From Calliopum simillimum (taxonomy: Eukaryota > Arthropoda > Insecta > Diptera > Lauxaniidae): 64,000 nucleotides of DNA. The notes under the pieces are model-generated. The model saw only the letters and a program-made list of their open reading frames with translations, ran no database searches and was not told the DNA's origin. The stretch covers positions 82,628,004 to 82,692,003 of the forward strand of contig OX638370.1 in assembly GCA_951812925.1 (NCBI GenBank). The letters run 5' to 3'. Numbering within the stretch: the first letter of the stretch is position 1; each line of letters starts with the position of its first letter. Both the position numbers and the translations under genes were made by a program. This document shows, piece by piece, positions 46,490 to 57,779 of this stretch.

Positions 46490-46530
46490 TAATATAACGT
46501 CTTTAATATAAAGTCTTTAATATAAAATCT
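46490..46530 (+). repeat. Short tandem repeat, 14-bp unit
   Basis: Three units of (G)TCTTTAATATAAA with small changes, directly before the Penelope-like remnant. Confidence 0.7.
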
Positions 46531-46532
46531 CC

Positions 46533-46900
46533 AAACTTGATAAATTCAATCTTATATACAAAACTTTTTGTTATGGAGACGTGTCCAATGCATACCGAAA
46601 GTATACGTTGGTAGTACAAAAGTAGACAAACTTGAAAAATTCAACGTTATTTATAGAATTCCAAGTAATGCTGACGGATCCAACGTGTGCAAAAAGATAT
46701 ATGTTGGTACTACAAAAACAAAACTTAGGACAAGACTCTCGGGAAACTGTGCTGAATCTGTACACTACCCCAATTTTGACGCTGTGGAGATCTTACAAGA
46801 AAAGAGACATTATGAAAAAGATTCATATTAAAGATGTTCCACATAAACAATACTCCCACTGACAAAATTGTGCTCATATAATTTTTCAATAAAACCCACG
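46533..46900 (+). pseudogene. Penelope-like element, GIY-YIG end, partly duplicated
   Basis: The frame contains KLEKFNVIYRI, CKKIYVGTTKTKLRTRLSGN, NFDAVEILQEKRHY and YEKDS. The VIYRI..IYVG pair is the GIY-YIG endonuclease core that ends Penelope-like retroelement proteins, where it nicks target DNA. The preceding 95 bp (46533-46627) is a diverged direct copy of 46628-46722: KLDKFNLIYK and KVYVGSTK echo KLEKFNVIYRI and KIYVGTTK. So the core is present twice. The reverse transcriptase is absent, and stops follow at 46829 and soon after in other frames. Confidence 0.75.
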
Positions 46901-49333
46901 ACCTGCAGCCAAACTAAATACTTTAGACTGTCATTTCGTGAACAACTGTTGTCGACTTTTTCAATATTTATATATAATTTCGATTTTTTTAGACGTTTTG
47001 CAACATTTTAAACATTTTTGAATTCCTTGAATTTTTTGGTACTTGCCAATTTAGATTTCATTCCAAATTGGTTTGAGGAAATTTGCTATAGAAATAAATA
47101 AAGACTAAAGAAAAGAAAAAACTTATGAAGTACACTTCCTATATGAAGAAATGTATAGTGTTTTCCTTTAGAACAATTTTTTACTTTTCACAAAAATTAT
47201 GCTTCAATATCCATACAATACACGACAATATAACAAATAAATTGTTCTCCAAAATTTATTCTACCATTTCACCTTAAACTTGATGACGTCTGATTTCTGT
47301 TGAATGCCAAATATTTAGCAACGCCAAAAAGACCATTTAAGGTCGCAAAACGTGCATTCACACCAAACATCATAAGGTGTGAATAAACCGAGGTATTCGA
47401 AAACAAACGGGCTGGGTTCTTTGCACACAAATAAAATAAAAAAAAAAAAATTAAAGGGGGGAAAAACCTCAGAGTTATGCAAATGGCAGCTGATAAGGTG
47501 ATAAAGTGTGTAATGCCCTTTCATAAATAAATAGACGAGTGCTCGCCACAGCTTTGCATTATTTTAGCAAAAATGCTGTTGCTACTTTTTCTGCTACTTA
47601 TTTACTACAATTCCTTCTTTTTTGTTGTGTTCTTTCCGCAATGCTACTTAAAGCGGTCGTTTTTTTTTCAGCAATTTTTTCATATAAAATAAATATGCAA
47701 ATTAGTACGTTTATTGATTATTTTTGGCAGCTATTTTTACACATCAATAAGTTTTATGAGGCTACAAAATGTTACTGCCAGTGTTGCGCTCTCTGAACCA
47801 TAAGAAAGGTGAAGGTAAATTTGGAAGTTGGAATGTTGTAGGCGTTTTTTGACAACAACAGAAAAAATCTAAATAAAAAAGTAACAAAAATGCAAATCTT
47901 TGCCATCGGTGAGGCGCCAATAAAAATGTTAGCACCTGTTGTTGTTACTTTTTTAGTGAATGTTTTATGTTGATTTCATGTATTTATTTTCATTTTACTT
48001 TTGGCATGGAAATGAATAAATAACTATTGAATTCTACACATTTTTATCAGAATGTACACCGCTATTTAAGTTCAATATCGTTCAGTTTAACTCTTTATAA
48101 GTAGTTATTCAATTGAACTTTGTAGAATCGTAATTTGGAGTATGTACTCTGTTAAATGTGAACACAAATTTGTTTACTCAGAACGGAGTTGAAAATTGGT
48201 TTTCTTATGAAATACCACAGGGTGGACCAATGAGTATTTCACGTATGACCTGAATTTTTTGTTGTTGGAAGTCGTTGGTGCACAAATTCCAGGAAGCCGA
48301 TGCAAATTCATCAGTGCCTGTTCGCAAATGATGTTCGCAACTTAATGATTACATGGCTAGCCCCATTTTAATCTAAGGGGACACATTATTAAGCAGAATT
48401 GTTGAAGAGTAACTGTTTGGTTTAGTTTTCTCGGATTGAAGAATTCACGGACCGTCTTTTAAATGGCGCTAGTAATGTTGTTACTGTGAATGACAACCAA
48501 ATTTTAATGGCCCAAAAAAATTCTGAAAAAATTCACACGTATTTTATGAAGAATTCTAAGCATTTTTTTGCCAAATACACTTTTTTCGTTAGATGCCTTG
48601 CTTTTGAGTAAAAAATCGGTTTTTCCGAACGCGAAGTTGAATACATAATGTAAAAAAATCGGTTTTGGAACCCGAATATTATCTATGCTCCCAAAAAAAT
48701 TTATAATTTTTAAACGCCAAAATTTTTTGTAAGTACATAGTCTTTATTTCTAAAATACCCTTGGGCATCCATTTTGTAATGAAAAAAAAAAAAAAAAAAG
48801 TTATGAACAAAGGACATGTTTTTTCAACCAAAATGGGCCTTCTGTAGGATCAAAAGTGCTCTAATGGTTTTTCTCGGAATGAAAAAAAAAAGAAAACAAA
48901 AATGATGCAGATATCTTTGTTAAGAGTCCTTCTAACTTTTGAGTCGCTTTCACAATGTATTAGGGTTATTAAAAACAAAAGGTTACTTTCGTTAGAATAT
49001 TAATTTTTCTTTCCATGAAATTTCGTTTGTCTTCGCCTCCTGATCAGTAAATAATCCTGTCGCATTAGAATTATGCCGATAATAAAAATTTTTTAAAAAA
49101 TAGTTTAACAAAAAATGCTGGCTATAATTTTTTTGATCAGAAGTCTCTTTTGATTATAATTTTATTGGACTAATTGTTAAATATATAAAAGTTTTTATGC
49201 AAAAAATTTAAAATGGAGAGTTTTAAATATATAGGTTTCATTTTGTAACAGGAACCTGATTTCCTACGGCCTTACTTTCTGGCTTAGCCCTGATTTACCA
49301 AAGCTTTTAAGTATCTGGGATATGATGTATATA
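46901..49333. other. Long non-coding stretch
   Basis: 46920-47080 resembles the TTTTTCGACATTTT tracts. A pure A run lies at about 48782-48799. No gene or RNA is recognised. Frames at 47315-47796 are T-rich noise. Confidence 0.45.
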
Positions 49334-50601
49334 CTTAGGCTGCTATATATATTTCTGGACTGTTGCCAGGTCGAATCTGACACTTTCATTGGAAAGTTTG
49401 ACATTTCTTAGCATAAACGTACTCAAAACGCTTTGACGTACGACCATTATTTGTTTTGTTTACAGTGACTTGAAAAAAACAATTTGCCAAAAAAATGGAA
49501 TTAACTCGTGAACATTTTCGTGCGATCATTTTTCACAACTTTCGACGTGGATTATCACGACAAGAGTGCATCGATTAACTTAAATCTTTGTATAACAATG
49601 AAGCACCATCCTATAGCACTGTGAAAAACTGGTTTAATGAATTCAATCGTGGCTGACGCTCGCTCAAAGACGAATTCCGTGAAGGTCGTCCAAAAACGGC
49701 CGTTGTGCCAGAGAACATTGATGCCGTGCGTGAACTGATAATGCAAGATCGTCATGTGACATACCGTGAGATAGAAACATCTTTGGGCATTTCTTCTACC
49801 AGCATACATTCGATATTGCATGATTACCTGGCCGTAAAAAAGGTTTGTATTCGTTGGATCCCGCACAATTTGACAATCGCTCAAAAAAAGGCTCTTGTCG
49901 ATTGGTGCAAAGAAATGTTGAAAAAATACGATCGCGGTGCTTCAAAAGACGTTTAAAGGATTGTCACAGATGACGAATCATAGATGCATGCGTATGAGCC
50001 TGAAACAAAACAGCAATCGACCGTGTGGGTCTTCGAAGACGAGCCAAATCCAACGAAAGTTGTTCGTGGAAGAAGCACTTCGAAGCAAATGGTCGCCTGT
50101 TTCTTCGGCAAAACTGGTCATATGGCGACTGTTCCGCTTGAGCAACGTAGGACGGTCAATTCTGAGTGGTACAATACAAATTTTTTTGCCTGAAGTCTTC
50201 AGAGAAATTAAAAAAAAACGAACAAGAGAAGACGAATCATTGCGAGCACTCACACATCGGCTCAAACCAGCGCCTTTTTGACAGGCCAAAACGTCGAATT
50301 GATGGGTAATTCGCCATACAGCCTTGACTTGGCACCCAATGACTTCTTTTTATTCCCGCACATCAAGAAAAAAATGCGTGGTCAACGATTTTCGTCGCCA
50401 GAAGATGCTGTTGAAGCTTTCGAAAACCATGTTTTGGAGGTGTCTCAATCGGAGTGGAGAAAGTGCTTCGACAATTGGTTTGAGTGCATGCAAAAGTGTA
50501 TAAATCATGCTAAAGGATGCTTAAAAAAACAATAAAACCATTTCTTATGATAAATATTCGCATTTTTATTACTAGGCCAGAAATATATATAGCAGCCCAC
50601 G
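49334..50601 (+). mobile_element. mariner transposon, near full length, inactive
   Basis: The inverted termini share GGCTGCTATATATATTTCTGG (49338-49358, inverted at 50577-50597). TA sits at 49332-49333 and 50602-50603 if the ends are taken as CTTAGGC and its diverged partner. The length of about 1.27 kb is normal for mariner. It contains a single decayed transposase gene with leader and trailer. The well-preserved termini mean it could be a passive substrate. Confidence 0.9.
49495..50535 (+). pseudogene. mariner transposase, disrupted
   Basis: A transposase of the DD34D mariner type. From ATG 49495 the N-terminal helix-turn-helix region reads MELTREHFRAIIFHNFRRG, then FREGRPKTAVVPENI, a second helix-turn-helix, and WIPHNLT (family WVPHELT). 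The first catalytic region is IVTDDES followed by a stop where Trp is usual. YNTNFFA and VNSEWY follow. The third region SLDLAPNDFFLFPHIKKKMRG keeps its Asp. The second catalytic block (HDNA) is deleted, so GAATCATT joins GCGAGCACTC near 50240. In-frame stops occur at codon 28 and at about 49657, 49954, 49980 and 50191. Confidence 0.88.
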
Positions 50602-50845
50602 TATTTGAATTGACTCTATTGCTCAAGATATTCTTGCTTAACAATATAAGAATTGCTGTTTTGACGCAAATTTTAAGTTACATAATACTTTCAATAAAGG
50701 GTGTAACTTATTTTTGTTAACCTTACCTTCTATTTTTCCATTTGAATCCTTACTTTTTTAGTTTTCATAGATTCTAGAAAAGATGTCCAAACTCCATACA
50801 AAAGACTAAACTCTATTCGTACACGTATAGAGATGATATATTTTT
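50602..50845. other. Short non-coding gap
   Basis: Nothing recognised. Confidence 0.4.
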
Positions 50846-51910
50846 AGGTTAGGTAAGGTTAGAGTGGCGGCTTAGCGATGCAAGCCCAACCATAATTAGC
50901 ACTAAATGTGCCATTTATATACCACAAAATTGACCCGACAGACTGGTATAAGTGGATGTGTTAGTCATATTAAGGTAATTGAGCAGCGGGACAATTTCAA
51001 TGTCGACGATTTCGCTGAGTGTATTGAAGAAAGTCTTTCCTAGAGATTTAAGTCTAGCTCTAGCCAGAGTTGGGCAGTCACAGAGAAAGTGTTTAAGAGA
51101 TTCTTGCTCATTTGCATCTAAGCAAAAGTAGTTGAAAGGGATACCTAGTTTTTCAGCTTGCTTACCAATGCAAACTGCGTTAAATCTTGTTAACACGACT
51201 ATTAGCTAGTAAATAAGTAGTTTTTGAACTGTTGTATCAAGGCCGAATTGACCTAGATATCCTTCATGAAGTCAATGCTTTCCAATTATTGATCGCCTCG
51301 GTTCAGTAATATGAGAAGATCCGCTTCTTTACTAGACTTAGCGGGGTATGAACTTGCACCGTGCTGGTGACATTCAGAGAGAAGCCATTTCTTGCCAGTT
51401 CGTCAGCTTTTTCATTGCCTTCGATGTCCCTATGGTTGGGAACCCAGACGAGCGCTATATCAAACCGACGCCCCAGTCTGACTAATTCCTTGCAATCCAC
51501 TACTAATTTAGATTTTATTAATGTTGAATTGAATGCTTGGATGGCAGCCTGACTGTCCGAGGTATTAATATTTTCTAATGAATTGCAGGCTTCGAGGATG
51601 GCAAAAACTTCTGACTGAAAAACGCTGGCTGAATCAGGCAAGCGAAATGATTGCGATAATTTCAGGTCTTTTGAAACACTCCCGCAGCATCATCACACTC
51701 CATCTTGGAGCCATAGGTGTATATGGTGGTTTCAAAGTTTAGATTAACGATGCCATCTTCCCATTGAGCTCTCTCTGGAAGCCATACCCGAAAGTTGTTA
51801 TTAAAACTGAGTTAGGGACAGCTGTAGTCTGTTGAGCTTGTAAGTTCGGTTTGCAGATTTTCAAGGATGGAAGAATGGCCATACTGCTTTGGGATCCAAC
51901 AGCCAGTTTC
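50846..51910 (-). mobile_element. Non-LTR retrotransposon, RNase H end only
   Basis: Minus strand, 3' tail GCCGCCACTCTAACCTTACC at about 50850-50872, closely like the tails at 20.2 and 62.3 kb. Coding remnants: FRVWLPERAQWEDG (about 51770), TIYTYGSK (about 51715; the first catalytic Asp of RNase H is Tyr here), VFQSEVFAILEA, DSQAAIQAF, WVPNHRDIEGNEKADELAR and CLDANEQESLKHFLCDCP. Frameshifts lie near 51660 and 51250. The reverse transcriptase is missing. Probably related to the LOA-type element, but a different subfamily. Confidence 0.8.
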
Positions 51911-52375
51911 CCTTATGATATACATTTACTTCGATATATTGTAATAATGACGCAATTGGAAAAGAAAATATGAAAGGTAAAGTTTAGTGAGGAAGATTAT
52001 GGCCATCCGATATTGATTTTAGACCTTTTGTTCTTTGGGAAAAGTTTTTTAAAATTGTCATAGATTTTTGTTTCCTATACTCTTTGACAATTTTGTGCGT
52101 CCCGAACAAATTGACCCGGCCTGTTAAACAAACATATTCAAAAGAAGTAATAATGTAACTAACACTCGTATAAGTAAATAACAGAAGTGCTTTAAAAACT
52201 CTTCTGAAGTACATATTTTCCACCAATAAGCGCTTCCGTTTCGTACAAACTGTTCTTTATTTTTAACATTGCATGTCCTAGGATGTAAGCGCTCTTAAGC
52301 CTACCGCAACCTTTCTTTAATAGGTCTTTTGAAGCGTTTTTTGTAATGCTGCGGTATTTACATTTATTAACCAAC
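51911..52375. other. Non-coding stretch
   Basis: Nothing recognised. Confidence 0.4.
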
Positions 52376-52475
52376 ACGTTAGACCGCTACACCATCGCCC
52401 GATTCGATGAAGAGGTACTAAATTTGTATATTAAGCAAATGTTGTCCAAACAGAATTTGACATTAGAATGTTTTC
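52376..52475 (-). repeat. tRNA-like module, 5' half
   Basis: Minus-strand A-box TGGTGTAGCGGTCTAACG (52377-52394), identical to that at 8132-8149, with the same upstream flank CCTCTTCATCG and TTAATATACAAATTT. No B-box follows: the repeat is cut just after the A-box. Confidence 0.55.
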
Positions 52476-52603
52476 CTATATCCTTACATGGAATCATTGT
52501 GTAATCAGTTTCAATTCAATTAAACAAAAGTAAATTAATAAAATAATATTGAATAAAAAATATTTTAATAATATTAAATAAAGCATAAAAAAATAAAAAA
52601 AGC

Positions 52604-52645
52604 AAAAAAAAAAAATAGCCGGGGCTGGGTTCGAACCCATGTTAT
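52604..52645 (-). repeat. tRNA-like 3' fragment (B box and T run)
   Basis: Minus strand: TGGGTTCGAACCCA, a perfect 14-base palindrome containing the B-box GGTTCGAACCC (52626-52639), then GCCCCGGCTA and T12. No matching A-box lies upstream on this strand within 100 bases. Confidence 0.45.
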
Positions 52646-54869
52646 TCTTACTGCAGCCTTATAAAAAATCATTGCGAATGTGCTTCTAAAGTTCTATGAG
52701 GACAAGCGCTTTTAAAGTGTTTGGACCAGAAATTTTTCCTCATGGGTTACTATATTGTACTGAGAAGAAGCACACTTCTTAGGAAAATGTCATATTTCAT
52801 ATTTTTGCATGTCGTAGTGCCATTTCTGTTTTTGGAAAACAAAAATGAATCATAAAAAATACCGGAAAAAAAGATGGCACACCAAAAAAATTAATAAAAA
52901 TGTTTATGAGTAAGAAAATCCCGCATATGTTAGCTCTATAAAAATTAGAGAGAAAAAGAAAATACAACGTTTATATGAATCTTAAATAGCTATATATATT
53001 TGGCTGCAGCGCTCTCCAAATGTAACAAGTGTCATTCGTTTTCACTTAACGCAGAGCAAAAGCTGTGTTGCATCATTTGCGTTTAAAATAAAAATAAAAT
53101 AAATAAAATAAAATAAAAATAAAAACTTTAAGATGACGCAATAAAGTAAATTCCTCAGAACCTTTGACCTTTTTTTCTTCCACACTTGTGATGACATAAA
53201 ATTAGAAGCTTTGATTTTAATAAAGCTACCCCCTGCAGTTTAACAAACAAATAAAAGAAAAAAGAAACAATTTTCCTTAACCTTTACTTTTTTATGAAAA
53301 TTATCAATAAAGAAAAAATCTTCATTTATTTAAATGACATAATAAAAGAGCGTAACACCCCCACAAAAATTCTCAATTTTGTGTATTAGCTTTCAGAATG
53401 AATATGCCTGCCTACCTTTACATATCAATGAAAAAGAAAAAAAAAACGCTGTAGTTCTTAAATTTTTCCCCAGTGTCACATTTCCATGCATATCAACATA
53501 TCTCCACCTATGTATGTAACATCCTACGGCAACAACATAAAGATAAACATAAAAATAACGAAATAATCAAATTGAATGTCAACGTAAAATGTTACGGTGT
53601 TTTTTTCTTTCTTTTGGATTCTTTTCTTTGGATACACGCTTATCCGTCGTATTAAATCGAAATTTTTATTTTTTATTTTTTCCGTTTTTTGTCTCTGTTT
53701 TTTATTCTTTTATTTGTTGGTTTAGCTTTTGAAGCTTTTTATGTTCGCCGCCGTTGCCACAGAGCGCCACGTGCATTTGAAATCAAAGCCTCATATTGCC
53801 AAATTGTCGCGCAGACAAATAAAATTGTAACTTTACGTACAATACCTTTTATTGTTTCGAAATGGTGGGCGGGCACGTCAGGGCAATTGGTCGGCGACCG
53901 CCAAAGGGCCTTTGTAGTCTTTTGTTCATAAAGGGCAATACACCTTAAGATGAAAATAAAGTTGTATTTTTTTTTACTTCAAAGTTTAAATTTTCTGGTT
54001 TCGGTCAAAAGAGCTGTATGTTCTTGACAAAACCAAATCAGGCACATAAGTTCATTATGTGTTTTTGTTGCTATTTTTGGTTGATTGAAACATTATAAGT
54101 AAATTAAAATCCATATTAGTTTACAACAAACAAAATAATGCCGGCTTATTGAAATTTTTTTTTTTTTAAAGTATTGAAAAATTTTGGTTTTGTTTTTGCA
54201 AAATTCGACAAAGCTCGAAGTGAATGAAAATTTATAAATTTTACCTTTTTTCGTGTAATAATTGGATCAAAATTTTAAATTCATTATACACAAGGAAAGT
54301 TTTTGTTTCAATTCTTTAGAATCTTTTACTCTATTGGTTGCATAAGAACCATCTATTTGCTCCATCAAACCATCAATATTTTATTCATTTTATAAGCTGC
54401 ATTGTTGATTTTTAGAAAATAATATTTTCAAGCAAAATATATGCTTGCTATACGAAATTTGGCCTTTAAATACACTTAAGACACGTAATCTTTGCAGCGC
54501 GGAAACTTAATGAAAACTTAACTCACATCTCAGTTCTACAGTTTTTATACATTTGGCAGCTAACAGCGTTAGGTGAAACTTTCTCGATGGTTCTCGCGAC
54601 AGTAATCAAATAAAAACGTATTTGTATTTGAGCCACCTATGTTCTATTAATTGTTTTGTTTATTGCCCTATTTGCTATAAAAATTTCACTATAAAAAACA
54701 TTTATACCAAAACAGCAACACAGCATTCTCGTCTTTTCTCATAATTTCTTTTTGCCACATGAATTGTTGCTGTGGTAAATTATTCTAAATTTATCGAATT
54801 TAAGTAGTAAAATTTATATGGGCTAATGTCACGATATGCCGAAAAACACCTGTCCCACGGGTGTATTGC
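52646..54869. other. Long non-coding stretch
   Basis: An AAAAT-type run lies at 53082-53128. The patch 53725-53935 is distinctly less AT-rich and has a mixed word content (CCGCCGTTGCCACAGAGCGC, GGTCGGCGACCGCC). Its 80-codon frame shows no family motif. It might be a conserved regulatory element, which cannot be judged without alignment. Confidence 0.4.
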
Positions 54870-55518
54870 GTGATTGAAGCAAAATTTCAACCATCCCACC
54901 ATGCCATTGTTTCAAAATTAACATTTTTTGTAATGTACATACATCCCGAAATCAAAAAGAAGTCCTGATAAAGTTTAATCGCATGAAAACTACCGAAAAT
55001 ATCGCCTCCGTCATGGTCCTTTTGTCAATCAAGCCTTTTCCACGCTCAAGTATAATATTCCACTGATGTTCTGCGTGTGGACATGCTGAAGTTTCATAAG
55101 AACAGATGGTTTTATCGTGGAGCAAGCCCAATTCTGACCCTCTGATGCTAACTGGTGTCATTATCACTATTGTTCCACGCAGTTTTCATGTTTCGTAGGT
55201 AATTTTAAATTACCGCAGTTTTTCCGCCGCGTTAGAATTGAAGGTCTTCCGCGCCGGTTTTTTTTATTCAAATCCATCAAGACAGAAACCAGGCCCAACA
55301 GAGGAGTTCTCTCCAAATGTACTTGCTGCGGTGGAAACAAAATGACAAAAATACGGGAAAAACTCGATGTCCCCTCCGTCATGGTCAAAATATTAGTGAG
55401 AAGTGGAATTTTTTTGGTGCATCATCATTGTGAATGAACTGAAGAGTCTGTCAAACTAAGTCGATTGTTCCCGGTAGCAAGAGTTGGCGATTTGCTTTGT
55501 GTGCGTAATGCTCAATTA
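54870..55518. other. Unidentified repeat-like region with CCATGACGGAGG motif
   Basis: On the minus strand CCATGACGGAGG occurs at 55008-55019 and 55373-55384, and TGACGGAGGGGGCAT at 56400-56414 beyond the foldback. The 365-bp unit between the first two is GC-richer than the surroundings and reads as open frames of 71-73 codons on the minus strand with no recognised domain. It may be an uncharacterised transposon whose copy is split by the next element. Confidence 0.4.
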
Positions 55519-56387
55519 CACAGGTTTACAACAAAAAAATGTCATGGCGTTTTGATCAGACTATGTGTTTCATAGGGACTTTGACGTCCTGAATCCAAAT
55601 CCGGGGTCCGTTTTTTTCCAGAACGTCTGAGAAAAAAGATTTCAAGGTCATATGGAGGTCAAAATGGGGTTCGTGTGTTGGTTAGTAATAAATTCGCTAA
55701 AATTCTAAAACTAATTTTTTATCATTGAATTCGTAATCCTTAAAAAGAATATGTGATCAAAAACGGTCTCTCGGACCCAGTTTCGGAGATATAGCCATCG
55801 GAAGATCTGGATATATCTTCTATGAAAATCGCTATAAGTTGGGAACCCCTAAATGGATTTAAAAAATATTGATGTCACATGAAAGGTATTTTGACAACCT
55901 ATAAAATTGGGTTCATAGTTTTGGAGATATGACCTTTTTTGAAATTTTGAGAAATTTTTCAATTACAACAACTAATACATCAACAACATCAGCAACAAAA
56001 ACAACAACAACAACAAAATACCTTTCATATGACATCAATATTTTCCAAATCCATCCAGTGGTTCCCAACTTATAGCGGTTTTCATAAAAGATATATCCGG
56101 ATCTTCCGATGGCTATATCTCCGAAACTGGGTCCGAGAGACCGTTTTTGATCACATATTCTTTTTAAGGATTACGAATTCAATGATAAAAAATTAGTTTC
56201 AGAATTTTAGCGAATTTATCACTAAACGACACATGACCATTTTGACCTTCATGTGACCTTGAAATCTTTTTTCTCAGACGATCTGGAAAAAAACGGATTG
56301 CGGATTCGGCTTCAGGACGTCAAAGTCCCTATGAAACACATAGTCTGATCAAAACGCCATGACATTTTTTTATTTTGTAAACCTGTG
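55519..56387. mobile_element. Foldback element, 869 bp, TTA target duplication
   Basis: Starts CACAGGTTTACAA and ends TTGTAAACCTGTG, bordered by TTA at 55516-55518 and 56388-56390. The arms of about 390 bp are inverted copies, including GTCATGGCGTTTTGATCAGAC, CATAGGGACTTTGACGTCC, GGAGATATAGCCATCGGAAG and ACCTTTCATATGACATCAAT. The centre near 55960 has a CAACAA simple run. A three-base TTA duplication is typical of PIF/Harbinger. That assignment is inference from the duplication alone. Confidence 0.85.
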
Positions 56388-56528
56388 TTATTCATTAAAT
56401 GCCCCCTCCGTCATTATTATTTCTATTTCTAGTGTTGGAAATTACGAAGTAGTATGCAACTACTATAGCAGATATACATACTTTATCAATAATATTATGT
56501 TTTTAACAAAACCCAACATGGGCGTTCC

Positions 56529-57085
56529 AATATGGCGGTCAAAAATTCATTAAGGTGGACTTTATTTAAAAATAACTAATGTGAACCGAATTTCGTGCGT
56601 TTGGGTTTTTTGGGTCGCTTATCACAAATCCGGAGCCGGATTTACAAAATTGAAAATGGCGGATCTAAAAATTTCAAAAATCAACCGATTTTTTTTAAAT
56701 TTGGTATATGGGGGTTTTTGAGGTCGCTGATCATGAATCCGAAACCGGATTTAAAAAATTCAAGGTGGAGAATGCAAAATGGGGAACAAAATTTTCAAAA
56801 ATCAACCGTCAGTCATCTTGGGTTCGCCATTTTGAATTCTCTAGATCCGACCTCAGATTCGTGATCAGCAATCCCAAAAAGCCTCATATACGAAATTTCA
56901 GAAAAATCGGTAGGTTTTTGAAAAATTTGCCCGCCATCTTGGATCCGCCATTTTGAATTTTGTAAATCTGACCCCGGATTCATGATTAACGATCCAAAAA
57001 ATTCCCATGCACGAAATTTGGTTCACATTAGTTTATTTTTAAATAAAGTCCACCATATTGATTTTTTGACCACCATATTGGAAGT
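56529..57085. repeat. Foldback element with GGCGGATC words
   Basis: The outer ends CCAATATGGCGGTCAAAAA and TTTTTGACCACCATATTGG are inverted repeats. Inside come AAGGTGGACTTTATTTAAAAATAA / its inverse, TGTGAACCGAATTTCGTGC / its inverse, and repeated AAAATGGCGGATC-type words in both orientations. The two long frames at 56595-56956 merely run along the arms. Confidence 0.75.
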
Positions 57086-57779
57086 ATTGAGTATGGGAGG
57101 TATCGTGGAGATTTCAGGGGTTGTTCAGACTACTTATGATCTAGATTCTAGACGATGGAATCCACCGATTACTGTACCATTGTAACAACTTTTCAAATCC
57201 AAATTTTCATATCCCGAAATTACGATATTTCGTGACATTCACGCATATACAGTTCGGAATGAATATTTTCTTGTGTCATTTATCTTTATTTTTGAACTTA
57301 CGCAAGCAACATTATTTTGCATTTACGTCACATTATTATAAAATATGATGACGTTTCCTGGCTGTCTGTCTGTCTGTATCATTACCTATACAAATACAAT
57401 ATATACAACATATTCTAAAGATAAATTCTTCTTATAATTCCAAAGAAGTTATTACATAAACATTTTCGTATTTTTTTTAATACGCTTTTAAATCATACAT
57501 TTTATTGCCTCCAAGTCATGCTGTTTTAAAACCATCATTATCCCATACAAAACATTAAAAAAAAAAAAAAATATAATATATACCGAAATTATGCTCTAAT
57601 CTAACTTTGTTACAGTGCATGCACAAAGGAAAAAAACTTTTCTTATTATTATATTTATATTTATTGATATCAGAGTATTTGGTAATACAACATTATAACC
57701 CATCAGGAAAAAACAATCTCTACTTACAGAAATAAAATAAACTTTTTTTCTATATTGAATTAAGTCACTAGAATTAATA
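57086..57779. other. Non-coding stretch
   Basis: A CTGTCTGTCTGTCTGT run at 57363-57379. Nothing else. Confidence 0.4.

Noticed and set aside
56595..56956. Two frames of 82-89 codons that look alike in composition
   Set aside because: They run along the arms of a foldback and change with its inverted copies. No protein family.
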